In this document: in pieces, positions 33,453-42,498 of the stretch | Layout of the letters: each line of letters opens with the position of its first letter | Position numbering within the stretch: the first letter of the stretch is position 1 | Assembly (NCBI GenBank): GCA_964614185.1 | Contig: CAZTKJ010000006.1 | Span: forward strand, 1 to 64,000 | Reading direction: 5' to 3' | Length of the DNA stretch: 64,000 nt | Source: Suilimivivens sp964614185 | Lineage (GTDB): Bacteria; Bacillota; Clostridia; Lachnospirales; Lachnospiraceae | Translations under genes and position numbers: made by a program | The notes under the pieces: generated by a model | The model's input: the letters and a program-made list of their open reading frames with translations, nothing else | Database searches by the model: none | What the model was told of the DNA's origin: nothing

Positions 33453-34394
33453 CTACTCCTTCCATTGTCTTTGCTCTTTTTCGCAGACCAGAGTATAACG
33501 GTATTCAAAATCCCTTCTGTTCTTCTGTGCCATGTTGGAAAGCATCAATCCTGCAAATAATGACTGGATAGCCGCCAGCATAGTAAATCCGCATACAATC
33601 AGCGTAGGGAATTTAAGCACCTGTCCCGTTGCAAAATATTCCGCCAATACGGGAATGAAAAACAGAGTGGAAATCACCGCAAGAAGAAGGGCGGTAATAC
33701 TGAAAAATCCAAAAGGCTTATAGTCCCGATAAAGATGAAAAATAGTGCCTAATACTCTGAATCCATCTGCATAAGTATTTAACTTGGAAACACTTCCCTC
33801 CGGTCTGTCTCTGTAATCTACGATCACATTGTCAATCTGCATATGGTTATAAACAGCATGAATTGTCATTTCCGTTTCTATTTCAAAACCTTTGGACAAG
33901 ATCGGAAAGGTTTTGACAAATCCATAGCTGAAAGCTCTATATCCTGTCATAATATCCTTAATATCACAATCAAAAAGGTGATTGATACTGGAACGCACCA
34001 GAGAATTCCCCATGTTGTGAAAAGGACGCTTATTTTCTGAAAAATAAGTGGAAGAAAGCCTGTCCCCTACTACCATATCTGAATGATAATTCAATACCTT
34101 GTCCACCATCTGAGCAGCAAACTCCATGGGATAAGTATCATCCCCATCTACCATAACGTAGCAGTGTGCTTCAATCTCACGAAACATTCTGCGGATCACA
34201 TTGCCTTTGCCCTGCATATATTCATAGCGCACGATGGCTCCCGCCTCTTTGGCAAGCTCTACCGTGCGGTCTGTTGAATTATTATCATATACATAAATCA
34301 CCGCTTCAGGAAGCGCTGCTTTCGCATCTGCCACCACTTTAGCAATGGTTTTTTCTTCATTATAGCACGGAATCAAAACCGCAATCTTGTCCAT
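33453..34394 (-). CDS. polyprenyl-phosphate glycosyltransferase (DPM1/GtrB-like)
   Basis: A 313-residue family 2 transferase. It has LIPCYNEEKTIAKVV at the N-terminus, YDNNSTDRTVE, MVDGDDTYP as the metal site, and the DPM-type IMTGYRAFS and RPEGSVSKLNTYADG. Two C-terminal membrane helices (about 228-250 and 262-285) anchor it. Such enzymes charge undecaprenyl phosphate with a sugar on the inner face, and the lipid-sugar then feeds GT-C-type transferases outside. The downstream gene, a YfhO/DUF6044-like multi-spanning protein, is a natural user of such a donor, which supports a two-gene glycosylation unit. Confidence 0.85.
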   Translation of the reverse strand: MDKIAVLIPCYNEEKTIAKVVADAKAALPEAVIYVYDNNSTDRTVELAKEAGAIVRYEYMQGKGNVIRRMFREIEAHCYVMVDGDDTYPMEFAAQMVDKVLNYHSDMVVGDRLSSTYFSENKRPFHNMGNSLVRSSINHLFDCDIKDIMTGYRAFSYGFVKTFPILSKGFEIETEMTIHAVYNHMQIDNVIVDYRDRPEGSVSKLNTYADGFRVLGTIFHLYRDYKPFGFFSITALLLAVISTLFFIPVLAEYFATGQVLKFPTLIVCGFTMLAAIQSLFAGLMLSNMAQKNRRDFEYRYTLVCEKEQRQWKE

Positions 34395-34467
34395 TTAGTA
34401 TCTCCTTTACCGGTACTGCATCTATCCAGGATATTTTATTGTATCAGAATTTCTGAGTTTCGTCCAG

Positions 34468-35205
34468 TTACACCAGTTCTTCCTTCTGTTTAAAATACAT
34501 TTCCATAATTATATCCTTTGTATAGGTTCCCAGCCTCTTTTGGTCCTCTTTCGACAGATCTTTTACGTAAAAAGGCTTTCCATATTCGAGAATAACATCT
34601 GCTTTTCTGATCCAGGGAATATGGTCTTCAAAAATATCTGCGGAATTATAGATACTCATGGGAATAATAGCGCATCCTGTTTTTGCTGCTATCTTAAAAC
34701 TTCCCTCGCGGAAATCCATAAACGTATGATTTTCTCTGTTTCTGGTTCCTTCCGGAAATATACAGATAGATATCCCTGCTTTTACCTTGTCAATTGCTTC
34801 CAAAATGACTTTAAGCCCCTGTTTTAAATCATTGCGGTCCAGAAACAGGCAGTGGAGATTCCTCATCCAATTAATCAGTATAGGCCATTTAAGCATTTCT
34901 TTCTTGGCAATATAACCTGTAAGTCTGGGAACCCGGATATACGTAATGACAATGTCAAAATAGCTTCTGTGATTTCCAATATATAATACAGGTTCATCCT
35001 TTGGCACATTTTCTTCTCCTTTTACTGTCACTTTGGTTCCTGACAAAAAAAGAATCCCCTTAAAAGCCCATTTTACAATAGCCAGCGAGCTTCTGCTCTT
35101 TAAGTCCATGTTGAATTTTCCTATGACCCACTCTACTATCAGTATGGGAATGCTGCAAATTAAGAAGGAAACAAGAAAAACTGCCACCAATACTAACCTT
35201 ATCAT
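34468..35205 (-). CDS. 1-acyl-sn-glycerol-3-phosphate acyltransferase family protein
   Basis: A 245-residue PlsC-type membrane acyltransferase of phosphatidic acid synthesis. The N-terminal helix is at 4-28, the catalytic block is GNHRSYFDI (H-x4-D near residue 78), and the glycerol-phosphate block is IFPEGTRNRENHT near 150. The ATG overlaps the murF stop (ATGA), so it is the third gene of ddl-murF-plsC. Coupling of a phospholipid gene to wall precursor ligases suggests coordinated envelope growth. Confidence 0.88.
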   Translation of the reverse strand: MIRLVLVAVFLVSFLICSIPILIVEWVIGKFNMDLKSRSSLAIVKWAFKGILFLSGTKVTVKGEENVPKDEPVLYIGNHRSYFDIVITYIRVPRLTGYIAKKEMLKWPILINWMRNLHCLFLDRNDLKQGLKVILEAIDKVKAGISICIFPEGTRNRENHTFMDFREGSFKIAAKTGCAIIPMSIYNSADIFEDHIPWIRKADVILEYGKPFYVKDLSKEDQKRLGTYTKDIIMEMYFKQKEELV

Positions 35206-36590
35206 ATCTTTTCTCCTTTATGTTCAGATGCTGTTAAAAATCTTATTACTTCTTCAAACTGCATACCGTGAGAAGCTTTCACAAGAATACTGTCTCCCGG
35301 CTTCAGTATTTCTCTTAAAGAATCCAGCATCGCATCTTTCGTATCAAAATAGTGGATCTCACTTTTTTTATTTGCCTCATGAGCTCCTTCACACATCCAC
35401 TTTGAAAGAGTGCCTGTAAAAATCAGAACGTCAATTTCCTTTTGGGCAGCATAATTCCCTACTTCTTCATGAAGCTTGTTTTCTCCCTCTCCAAGCTCAA
35501 ACATATCCCCCAGAACAGCTACTTTCCTTCCAATGGCCATGGTAAGCAGATCAATGGCAGCTTTCATGGAAATGGGATTAGCGTTGTAACAGTCATCAAT
35601 CACTGTATAAGCAGGAAGGGAAATCACATGGCTTCTGCCTCCTACAGCTTCTGCTTTTAAAATTCCGGCCTGGATCTGTTCCCTGGTAAGTCCCATGCAT
35701 TTCCCCACTGCCGCTGCTGCCAGTGCATTATTTACCATATGAATACCCGGAAGCGGAATCTCTATGGGGAATACTTCAAGCCCCATATGTATCACTGCCT
35801 TCGAGCCCAACAATCCTCTGTTCGTAACATTTGAAGCAAACACTTCATTAACGGGATTTTGACCGAAACGGACCGGTTCATAAATGCCCTTCTTTTTGAT
35901 TCTGCAAAGTACATCATCATCACCATTAATAAAAACATGGCCTTCCGGATTGGCATAATCAAGGATTTCTGATTTGGCTCTTAAAACACCTTCCCGGGAT
36001 CCTAAATTTTCCAAATGACACTGACCAATATTTGTTATGACACACATGTCAGGTCTTGCAATCTTACTTAGTCTGTGCATCTCCCCAAAATTGCTGATTC
36101 CCATCTCAAGTACAGCAGCTTCATGTTCCTTGCGGATACGAAGAATCGTCAGCGGAAGTCCTACTTCATTATTAAAATTGCCTTCTGTTTTCAGAACACA
36201 GAACCCCTCCGAAAGTACGGAGGCGATCATCTCCTTAGTGCTGGTCTTACCTACACTCCCTGTAATTCCAATTACAGGAATAGACAATTCTCTCCGGTAA
36301 AACTCCGCAATATCCTTAAGAGCCTGAAAAGAATCTCTCACCAAAATATAGGGTATATCACTGTTTTCAGGTTCCTTCTCGCAAACTACCCCCAGAGCGC
36401 CTTTTTGAGCCACTTGAGGAATAAAATCATGGCCGTCTGCTCTTTCTCCCTTAGTTGCAATAAAAATACCATTCTTTTCTATTTTCCTGGAATCAATGAC
36501 TACGCAGGAAGCTTCTCTCCTGCTTTTCCTGCTGCCATGGAGTTCTCCCCTGCAGGCCTCTGCTATATTTTGAAGTGTCATATTTTTCAT
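35202..36590 (-). CDS. murF: UDP-N-acetylmuramoyl-tripeptide--D-alanyl-D-alanine ligase
   Basis: A 462-residue Mur ligase adding the D-Ala-D-Ala dipeptide to the UDP-MurNAc-tripeptide. It has an N-terminal uridine-binding domain (VVIDSRKIEKNGIFIATKGERADGHD), the ATP loop IGITGSVGKTSTKEM (about 109-122), the carbamylated-lysine region, and C-terminal DDCYNANPISMKAA and VLGDMFELGE. Its ATG overlaps the ddl stop by four bases and its stop overlaps the next gene, a tight operon in which the ligase and the enzyme making its dipeptide substrate are neighbours. Confidence 0.96.
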   Translation of the reverse strand: MKNMTLQNIAEACRGELHGSRKSRREASCVVIDSRKIEKNGIFIATKGERADGHDFIPQVAQKGALGVVCEKEPENSDIPYILVRDSFQALKDIAEFYRRELSIPVIGITGSVGKTSTKEMIASVLSEGFCVLKTEGNFNNEVGLPLTILRIRKEHEAAVLEMGISNFGEMHRLSKIARPDMCVITNIGQCHLENLGSREGVLRAKSEILDYANPEGHVFINGDDDVLCRIKKKGIYEPVRFGQNPVNEVFASNVTNRGLLGSKAVIHMGLEVFPIEIPLPGIHMVNNALAAAAVGKCMGLTREQIQAGILKAEAVGGRSHVISLPAYTVIDDCYNANPISMKAAIDLLTMAIGRKVAVLGDMFELGEGENKLHEEVGNYAAQKEIDVLIFTGTLSKWMCEGAHEANKKSEIHYFDTKDAMLDSLREILKPGDSILVKASHGMQFEEVIRFLTASEHKGEKI

Positions 36591-37633
36591 GATTTTATTC
36601 CCATATCTTTCTTTTCAAGTGCTGATGCAATAATTGCTTCACACAAGCTGGCAAAGTCCATTCCCTCTGCTGCCGCTTCCTGGGGAAGCAGGGAGGTAGG
36701 GGTCATACCGGGCAGGGTATTGGCTTCCAGGCAATAGACATCACCCTTTTCTCCCATCATAAAATCCATTCTGGCATAATTTCTAAGGCGCAGCGCCTTA
36801 AAGGCTGCTTCTGCATACCCTTGCATCTCTTTTGTCTTTTCTTCCGGAAGGATGGCAGGGCAAGTCTCAACTGCTGAACCTTCCTGATACTTATTCTTAT
36901 AATCATAAAAGCCTGTAAGAGGCGCAATTTCAATAACAGGAAGAGCTCTGCCGTCAATAACGCCTACAGAGAATTCCCGTCCTTTTATGTACTGTTCCAC
37001 AATAGCCTCATCACCATAGCGGAAGGCTTCTTTCAGGGCGTCTTCATATTCCTCTTCCTGATGGGCAATACAGACCCCTACGCTGGAACCTCCGCAGCAG
37101 GTCTTGACAATGCAGGGAAAAGGAATCTTCTTTTTCTCTTCTCCCTTTTTCAGCCGGATGCCCTGAGGTGTGGGAATCTGATAGCTGGCAAAAATATCCT
37201 TGGTAAGTCCTTTATCCATACAGACTGCAGAGCTTGCATAATCGGTACCCGTATAAGTGATTCCCATAAGGTCAAAACATGCCTGTATTCTGCCATCCTC
37301 TCCATTTTCTCCATGAAGGGCCATGAACACAATATCTGCAGATTGGCAGATAGCGATCACATTGGGACCGAAGAAATTTTTATCTCCATCGGAACGCATG
37401 GCTTTGATCTGCTGTATATCCGGATTTTTTTCTGAAATACTGCCGATCTCCTTTGTCCAATCCTCATCTTTGTCAAAAATAACATCGATGTCATCTCCTG
37501 TATAACCAAGATATACATCAAGAAGAATTATCTGATGATTTTTTTTCTTTAATGCCTTGTAAATCATGGCACCGGAACTGAGAGAGACATCTCTTTCCGT
37601 GCTGAGGCCTCCTGCCAACACTGCAATTTTCAT
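36587..37633 (-). CDS. ddl: D-alanine--D-alanine ligase
   Basis: A 348-residue ATP-grasp enzyme joining two D-Ala. Visible are MKIAVLAGGLSTERDVSL, ALHGENGEDGRIQ, the omega-loop FYDYKNKYQEG and the C-terminal RMDFMM...CLEANTLPGMT metal-binding block. The omega loop keeps the Tyr-Lys pair of true D-Ala-D-Ala ligases rather than the His or Phe of D-lactate or D-serine ligases, so no glycopeptide-resistance variant is indicated. TGAGGA precedes the ATG; a promoter is at 37659-37687. First gene of ddl-murF-plsC. Confidence 0.96.
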   Translation of the reverse strand: MKIAVLAGGLSTERDVSLSSGAMIYKALKKKNHQIILLDVYLGYTGDDIDVIFDKDEDWTKEIGSISEKNPDIQQIKAMRSDGDKNFFGPNVIAICQSADIVFMALHGENGEDGRIQACFDLMGITYTGTDYASSAVCMDKGLTKDIFASYQIPTPQGIRLKKGEEKKKIPFPCIVKTCCGGSSVGVCIAHQEEEYEDALKEAFRYGDEAIVEQYIKGREFSVGVIDGRALPVIEIAPLTGFYDYKNKYQEGSAVETCPAILPEEKTKEMQGYAEAAFKALRLRNYARMDFMMGEKGDVYCLEANTLPGMTPTSLLPQEAAAEGMDFASLCEAIIASALEKKDMGIKS

Positions 37634-37658
37634 TATCTGTCCTCACTATTCATTTATT

Positions 37659-37687
37659 TTTATAATAATTCTTTCTATCTCTTACAA
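37659..37687 (-). promoter_or_regulatory. promoter of ddl-murF-plsC
   Basis: Minus strand TTGTAA (37682-37687), 17-base spacer, TATAAA (37659-37664), 26 bases before ddl. Confidence 0.5.
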
Positions 37688-37696
37688 AAATCAGTT

Positions 37697-39229
37697 TTAT
37701 CTGTGTCCCATTATCTCGCTGAGCATAAAGATCAATTTGCTGTTTGCATCGAACTGCTTCACGATCCCGCGGCTGCCATCAACATTTTCTCCTATGATAT
37801 TAACAAAACTGACAGCTTCGTCATTTCTTCCCAGGAGATAGTGCAAATGATTCTCTATGGTTGTTTCATACTCACTGTTTGCAATAATGTGATCCACTGC
37901 CGTCAGATACATCATATTAAGCAGCAGACTGTTATTATCCTGCTCTCCGTTTTCTGCCGTCATGTAGAGGGAATCTTCTGCCGCAGTTGAAATATCTTCT
38001 GCCTGAGCCATCAGCCTCTTCATTATTTTCCCACATAAATCAACATTTACCGGCTGCTTCGTTGCAATATAAGTAATGCAGCCCATTAAAACCACTTCAT
38101 CCCGCTCTTCTAACTCCTCTGCTTTCAGAAAGTCAACCACATATTTCTGATGTGATGACTGGCCTGCTGCCCGGTACAACTCTGCTGCAGCGGCAAATTC
38201 CCATTTATCCTGTGTTCGTCCCTCATCCATCTTTGCATGTTTAAAAGCCCTGTCTGCAGCTTTTAAACATATTGTGGCATACTCGGTATCATAATTCTGA
38301 TACAGATAGCTGAATTTGGCCATAGCCATAGCGAATGCCTTCTCTGCATCCGGAGTTGATGCCTCCACGTAAGTTCCCGTACTTTTCCCAAGATCACCAT
38401 CCGGCTGATAGATGACCAGTCCTGAATAAACTGCCCCAGTCTGCTGATCCTGCATTTTTAAAAGCCAGTCTGCCTCATATCTGACTTCGTCCAGTATGTC
38501 CGGAATATGATTGCCGCTCTCCGGAATGCCCATATCATCTCCAAATGAATCTCCATATAATTCATATGCAAGCATCATAACAGACATGGTTTTTGCTGCC
38601 GTAACTACATTCTTTTGTCCCTTTTCATCCTGATGCCAGCCTCCGGATACGTCCATGCTCACGGAAACATCTTCTCCCAGTACCGCCTTGCCTATGTGGC
38701 AGGCATTGTGGGCATATTCACCGGCATATTCCTCTGTCAGCGTCATACCGCAGCGGTTATAATAATATTCTTTACAGGATTCTTTGAAAAACCGGTCATA
38801 TACATCATTGGAAATAAGAAAGGAATATGACCTTCCCAGTATCGGTGCATCTATGTAGTAGTTTCCCGGTATCATTAAATCAGTAAAGTCCCCAAAACTA
38901 TTGTATTCGCCGGACACCTGACTATATCCCTGCTCCTCCAGGGAACCTGTATAGACAACTCTTCCGCTTTCGGCATCCACTACATGAAACTGTTCCGGCA
39001 TTTCTTTGCCCTTGAAAACAGCTATTTTACTGCTCTCTGTCATATATCCCAGCTGGTTGACCAATATACCGGGAGCGCTTACCGGAACTTCATAAGAAAG
39101 ATCCGGCTCTTTCTCCATACTTGTAAAGAAATCCTCAGTCTGCTCTTTTTGTTCTCCTGCTTTTATCTGACTGCAGCCTGCAAATATAATCATACAAAGA
39201 AGGATAATAATGACTGTAAATCTGCGCAA
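37697..39229 (-). CDS. GH9-like lipoprotein lacking catalytic residues
   Basis: A 510-residue lipoprotein (lipobox IIFAGC, Cys19). Next comes an Ig-like CelD-N-type domain (ILVNQLGYMTESSKIAVF, about 54-140) and an (alpha/alpha)6 GH9-type barrel (about 150-510). The barrel retains NRCGMTL, DVSGGWH, PDILDEVRYEADWLLKMQ and HYLLGRN. However, the DAGD motif carrying the nucleophile-activating and base aspartates reads QDEK (residues 200-203), and the C-terminal proton-donor Glu region reads FDANSKLIFMLSEI. The enzyme is therefore probably not an active cellulase; a carbohydrate-binding or receptor role is more likely. TTG start behind GGAGGAAGG. Confidence 0.75.
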   Translation of the reverse strand: MRRFTVIIILLCMIIFAGCSQIKAGEQKEQTEDFFTSMEKEPDLSYEVPVSAPGILVNQLGYMTESSKIAVFKGKEMPEQFHVVDAESGRVVYTGSLEEQGYSQVSGEYNSFGDFTDLMIPGNYYIDAPILGRSYSFLISNDVYDRFFKESCKEYYYNRCGMTLTEEYAGEYAHNACHIGKAVLGEDVSVSMDVSGGWHQDEKGQKNVVTAAKTMSVMMLAYELYGDSFGDDMGIPESGNHIPDILDEVRYEADWLLKMQDQQTGAVYSGLVIYQPDGDLGKSTGTYVEASTPDAEKAFAMAMAKFSYLYQNYDTEYATICLKAADRAFKHAKMDEGRTQDKWEFAAAAELYRAAGQSSHQKYVVDFLKAEELEERDEVVLMGCITYIATKQPVNVDLCGKIMKRLMAQAEDISTAAEDSLYMTAENGEQDNNSLLLNMMYLTAVDHIIANSEYETTIENHLHYLLGRNDEAVSFVNIIGENVDGSRGIVKQFDANSKLIFMLSEIMGHR

Positions 39230-39270
39230 AAGTCCTTCCTCCTCCAGTAATCAATAACATCTTCTTACGA

Positions 39271-40473
39271 TTATACCTGTTTTTTCGTGACAGGTAAAGG
39301 ACATTTAAACTCTTCATCTGCATAAACTACTTCTCCGTCAATGATGGTACACATAGTTCTTGCAGCAATTTCCATAGGATTTTTGCTGAAGATGGCAATA
39401 TCTCCATCCTTTCCTACTTTCAGGCTTCCTACCCTGTCATCCACTCCACAAATTTGGGCAGCATAAATGGTAATGGATTTCAAGGCTTCTTCTTCCTCCA
39501 TCCCTGCTTTTACGGCCAGTCCTGCACAGATGGGAAGGGACTGGATCAAGGAAACGGGATGGTCTGTGGTAATGGCAGTCCTGACTCCTGCCTTATTCAA
39601 AATCCCCACTGTCTTAAATGCCATATTCTGCACTTCAATTTTATTCCTGCTGGCAAGATCCGGTCCTACAATAGCAGGAAATCCTGATTCCTTTACTTCT
39701 TCTGCAATTAAATGTCCTTCACTGCAATGGTCCAAAGTCATGGACAAATTAAATTCCCTGGCAATCCTGATTGCCGTTAAGATATCATCAGCCCGGTGTA
39801 CGTGGGCTTTTAACGGAATTTCCCCTTGCAGCACAGGAAGCCAGCATTCATACCTGAAATCCCATTCCGAAGGTTCCATGCCCTTTTGTTTCTTTTCCAT
39901 ATACTGCTTTGCCTTAAACAGCTCTTCCCTGAGCATTGCGGCAATAGCCATTCTTGTTGACGGTGACTTTTGCAATCCGCTGTAATTGACTTTAGGATTT
40001 TCTCCGAATGCCACCTTCATGGCTGCCGGATTCTTAACAATCAGACGGTCAATATTCCTTCCGTGGGTTTTCACAAAAGCAAAGGTTCCTCCTACCACAT
40101 TGGAGCTTCCCGGACCGATCATTGCCGAAGTAATGCCTGCCTGCAGTGCATCATCAAAGGCTGCATCCATGGGATTGATTGCATCAATTGCCCGCAGATA
40201 TGGAGTAATGGGGTCTACCGTTTCGTTACAGTCATCTCCCTCCATTCCCTTTTTTTCCTCTGTAATTCCCATATGGCAGTGAGCTTCTATCAGTCCCGGC
40301 ATTACAACACATCCTGCTGCTTCTATGATCCGGTCTTTACCCTCTGTGAAAACCGGGGTTCCTGTTTTCACAGGCCCCAGTTCCTTAATCTTGCCGTTTT
40401 CAATGCCCACATAACCCTTTTCCCATACAGCCCCTTCCATCGTAATTACTTTTCCGCCAACAATATATAACAT
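39271..40473 (-). CDS. amidohydrolase family metalloenzyme
   Basis: A 400-residue TIM-barrel amidohydrolase. It has a small N-terminal beta domain, the metal-binding H-x-H in LIEAHCHMG (about residue 65), HVHRADD, the His in SMTLDHCSEGH, and the catalytic Asp region TTDHPVSL, closing with the typical GSLKVGKDGDIAIFSKNP. It resembles imidazolonepropionase/Xaa-Pro dipeptidase-type members, but the substrate cannot be named. It is cytoplasmic, sits 21 bases from the SpoIIQ-like gene and 41 bases from the GH9-like lipoprotein, and may belong to the same minus-strand run. Confidence 0.8.
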   Translation of the reverse strand: MLYIVGGKVITMEGAVWEKGYVGIENGKIKELGPVKTGTPVFTEGKDRIIEAAGCVVMPGLIEAHCHMGITEEKKGMEGDDCNETVDPITPYLRAIDAINPMDAAFDDALQAGITSAMIGPGSSNVVGGTFAFVKTHGRNIDRLIVKNPAAMKVAFGENPKVNYSGLQKSPSTRMAIAAMLREELFKAKQYMEKKQKGMEPSEWDFRYECWLPVLQGEIPLKAHVHRADDILTAIRIAREFNLSMTLDHCSEGHLIAEEVKESGFPAIVGPDLASRNKIEVQNMAFKTVGILNKAGVRTAITTDHPVSLIQSLPICAGLAVKAGMEEEEALKSITIYAAQICGVDDRVGSLKVGKDGDIAIFSKNPMEIAARTMCTIIDGEVVYADEEFKCPLPVTKKQV

Positions 40474-40494
40474 TCTTCCGCTTTCACCTTTCTG

Positions 40495-41331
40495 CTAATT
40501 CAGTCTGGTCATGGGGTTAACAGGTTCTCCGTCCTTAGTCAGCTTAAAATAAACATTGCTTCCTTCCAGGCTGTAATATTTTGTAGGCGCTGCTACCTGT
40601 GCAATCATATCTCCCATAGAAACATAGCTTCCTTCGGAAACTAAGATCCCTTCCAGCTGTCCATAAGTGATTTCATATCCGTTGCCAAGATCCATGGTAA
40701 CGCCGTTGCCGATTTGAGGGTCTTTAAATACGGAAGTTACCTTACCTGCCGCTGCTGCAGTAATCATATCTCCTTCATTTGCCTGAATAATGATTGCCGG
40801 GTTGTACTTATATTGGTCCAGCGTAGGAAAATAAATAGTTTTGTCCATGCTGTAGTTGACCAGTACGTTTCCAACTATGGGCCATACTAAAGGATCATTA
40901 TCTCCAAAAGAAAGAGTAGGCTGCATGGCTGTGGAAATCGCCGGAGTATCTTCCTTTACAGGATCCTCTTTTTCTTTTGCTTTTGTCTCTTCTTCCACGC
41001 CTTCCGACATACTTTTGCTTTCTGACTGATCGGGATTTTCTACATTTACCGAAGCAGCTTCCTGAAAGTAAGGGTCATAATCAAGATCATCGGAAGTAGA
41101 CGTATCTCCTGTCACACTCTGTGCAATAGTAATTCCGGTTTCTCCTGCCCGGATTGTTGCGGTGTTGTTTTCAATTTCACTTAAATCCACCACATAATCC
41201 TCTTCCTTTGCAGAACTGCTTCCCCGCATCCAGATTCCTGTTGCTGTCAACACACCAAGCAGCATTACAGCAGAAGCTGCCATAATAATGCGTTCTTTCA
41301 TATAGCTTTTTCTTTTTACGCTTCTTCTCAT
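40495..41331 (-). CDS. SpoIIQ-like LytM-fold protein without zinc ligands
   Basis: A 278-residue bitopic protein: short basic N-terminus, one membrane helix (about 18-36), an acidic low-complexity linker (about 60-150) and a C-terminal LytM/M23 fold (about 165-278). The fold is recognisable (VTMDLGNGYEITYGQLEG, YVSMGDMIAQV, NVYFKLTKDG), but all zinc positions are changed: the HxxxD strand reads YNPAIII and the HxH strand reads NVYF. This fits a structural role like SpoIIQ, the mother-cell/forespore channel partner. SpoIID lies directly upstream, as in the clostridial spoIID-spoIIQ pair. Start at the second Met cluster (GGAG nine bases upstream). Confidence 0.7.
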   Translation of the reverse strand: MRRSVKRKSYMKERIIMAASAVMLLGVLTATGIWMRGSSSAKEEDYVVDLSEIENNTATIRAGETGITIAQSVTGDTSTSDDLDYDPYFQEAASVNVENPDQSESKSMSEGVEEETKAKEKEDPVKEDTPAISTAMQPTLSFGDNDPLVWPIVGNVLVNYSMDKTIYFPTLDQYKYNPAIIIQANEGDMITAAAAGKVTSVFKDPQIGNGVTMDLGNGYEITYGQLEGILVSEGSYVSMGDMIAQVAAPTKYYSLEGSNVYFKLTKDGEPVNPMTRLN

Positions 41332-41449
41332 CTTATATCTCTCCAATCTTTTGATGCATGCTTTCATAAATATTTTTCTCATGGATAGTTTTACCCATTA
41401 TTCCCTGTTTATTCATATTCAGGAAGCATTTGCAGATTGGATTTTTCTT

Positions 41450-42445
41450 TTAACTGATTTTCGTAAATGTGATTCCTTTAAAAAAATACTCCAAAATTTC
41501 AATATAAGTTTTTCCATCAAGAGCCATTTCATTAGCCCCAAACTGACTCATGCCAAATCCATGTCCTCTGCCCTTACAGGAAAAAGTAAACTCGTTTTTG
41601 TTTTCTTTTACCTGAAATGCACAGGAAGAAAGGCAAAGTTCATAACGTAGCTGCTCTCCCTTCACCCATTTATCTAGATATCTAAAAAAAAGCACATATC
41701 CGGCGCCATCCCTCAGCAATGTAATATCTTCTTTTTCCTCATATCGGTTGTTCTCCTTTGCACTGGCTATCATGTCTTCTTCCGGCCTCTCCTCCTCCAT
41801 CTTAATCCACTTCTCTTCAAATTCCTTTTTCCCATATGTAACGGAACTTGTATATTCTTCAGAAAGAAAATCTCTCTGGCAGACTGCTCCTGTAAGATAA
41901 GGGAATTGTTCCGATTGCAGTATTTGTTCTGCTTCTCTGGTCTCCCCGTTGCTGACTCTGAAATAAGCGCCGTAAATAGTTTCACCTTCATATTCTGCAT
42001 AAATACCTTTGGTTTGCATTACAGCCATCAGATATTCTTCCGGTACTTCCTTTTTTCCATACTGGGTATCAGAAATTGTCATGCTCATATCCTCGCCTGT
42101 GATCACATTGCCCCGTATTAAAACTGCCTGTGCCTTCAGCGCTTCCATTTGATATCCCTCTTCCATAGTTCTCATAAGCTTATCTGCTACATAAAGCTCC
42201 AAAGGAATGCTTTCCTTTCCCATAGGGGTTTCATTTATTACTATATAGTCTCCATCCTTAAGCTGTTCCAGCATCATTTCCTGCCTTGCTCTCTCGTCCT
42301 CCCTATGGCTGTTTCCAAAAAGAATCGTTATGATATACGGCAGGAACAAAAAAATCAAAAGAACCGTACCCGGATTCACTCTTGTAAATCCCGATGCGGT
42401 TCTTTCTCTATTTTTAATATTCTGAAAGATTCTAAGTTTATTCAT
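41450..42445 (-). CDS. spoIID: SpoIID/LytB-type sporulation lytic transglycosylase
   Basis: A 331-residue protein with one N-terminal membrane helix (about 28-44). The SpoIID domain includes the catalytic Glu in QMEALKAQAVLIR and the C-terminal GRGHGFGMSQFGANEMA. SpoIID degrades stem-peptide-free glycan strands during engulfment. The usual YFHSTSGG block reads YFRVSNGE here, so the zinc-site His of related enzymes is lost. The start at 42445 has AGAGGTG five bases upstream; an earlier Met lacks this. Its neighbour is the SpoIIQ-like gene, supporting an engulfment role. Confidence 0.82.
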   Translation of the reverse strand: MNKLRIFQNIKNRERTASGFTRVNPGTVLLIFLFLPYIITILFGNSHREDERARQEMMLEQLKDGDYIVINETPMGKESIPLELYVADKLMRTMEEGYQMEALKAQAVLIRGNVITGEDMSMTISDTQYGKKEVPEEYLMAVMQTKGIYAEYEGETIYGAYFRVSNGETREAEQILQSEQFPYLTGAVCQRDFLSEEYTSSVTYGKKEFEEKWIKMEEERPEEDMIASAKENNRYEEKEDITLLRDGAGYVLFFRYLDKWVKGEQLRYELCLSSCAFQVKENKNEFTFSCKGRGHGFGMSQFGANEMALDGKTYIEILEYFFKGITFTKIS

Positions 42446-42498
42446 AAAACACCTCTTACCTATCATATGTAAGAGTGTGTATTTCTATGCTGTATGAT

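Noticed and set aside
36587..37633. Ddl as a vancomycin-resistance D-Ala-D-Lac ligase, prompted by the vanW-like gene in the same window
   Set aside because: The omega loop carries the Tyr-Lys pair of normal D-Ala-D-Ala ligases and no vanH/vanX partner is present.
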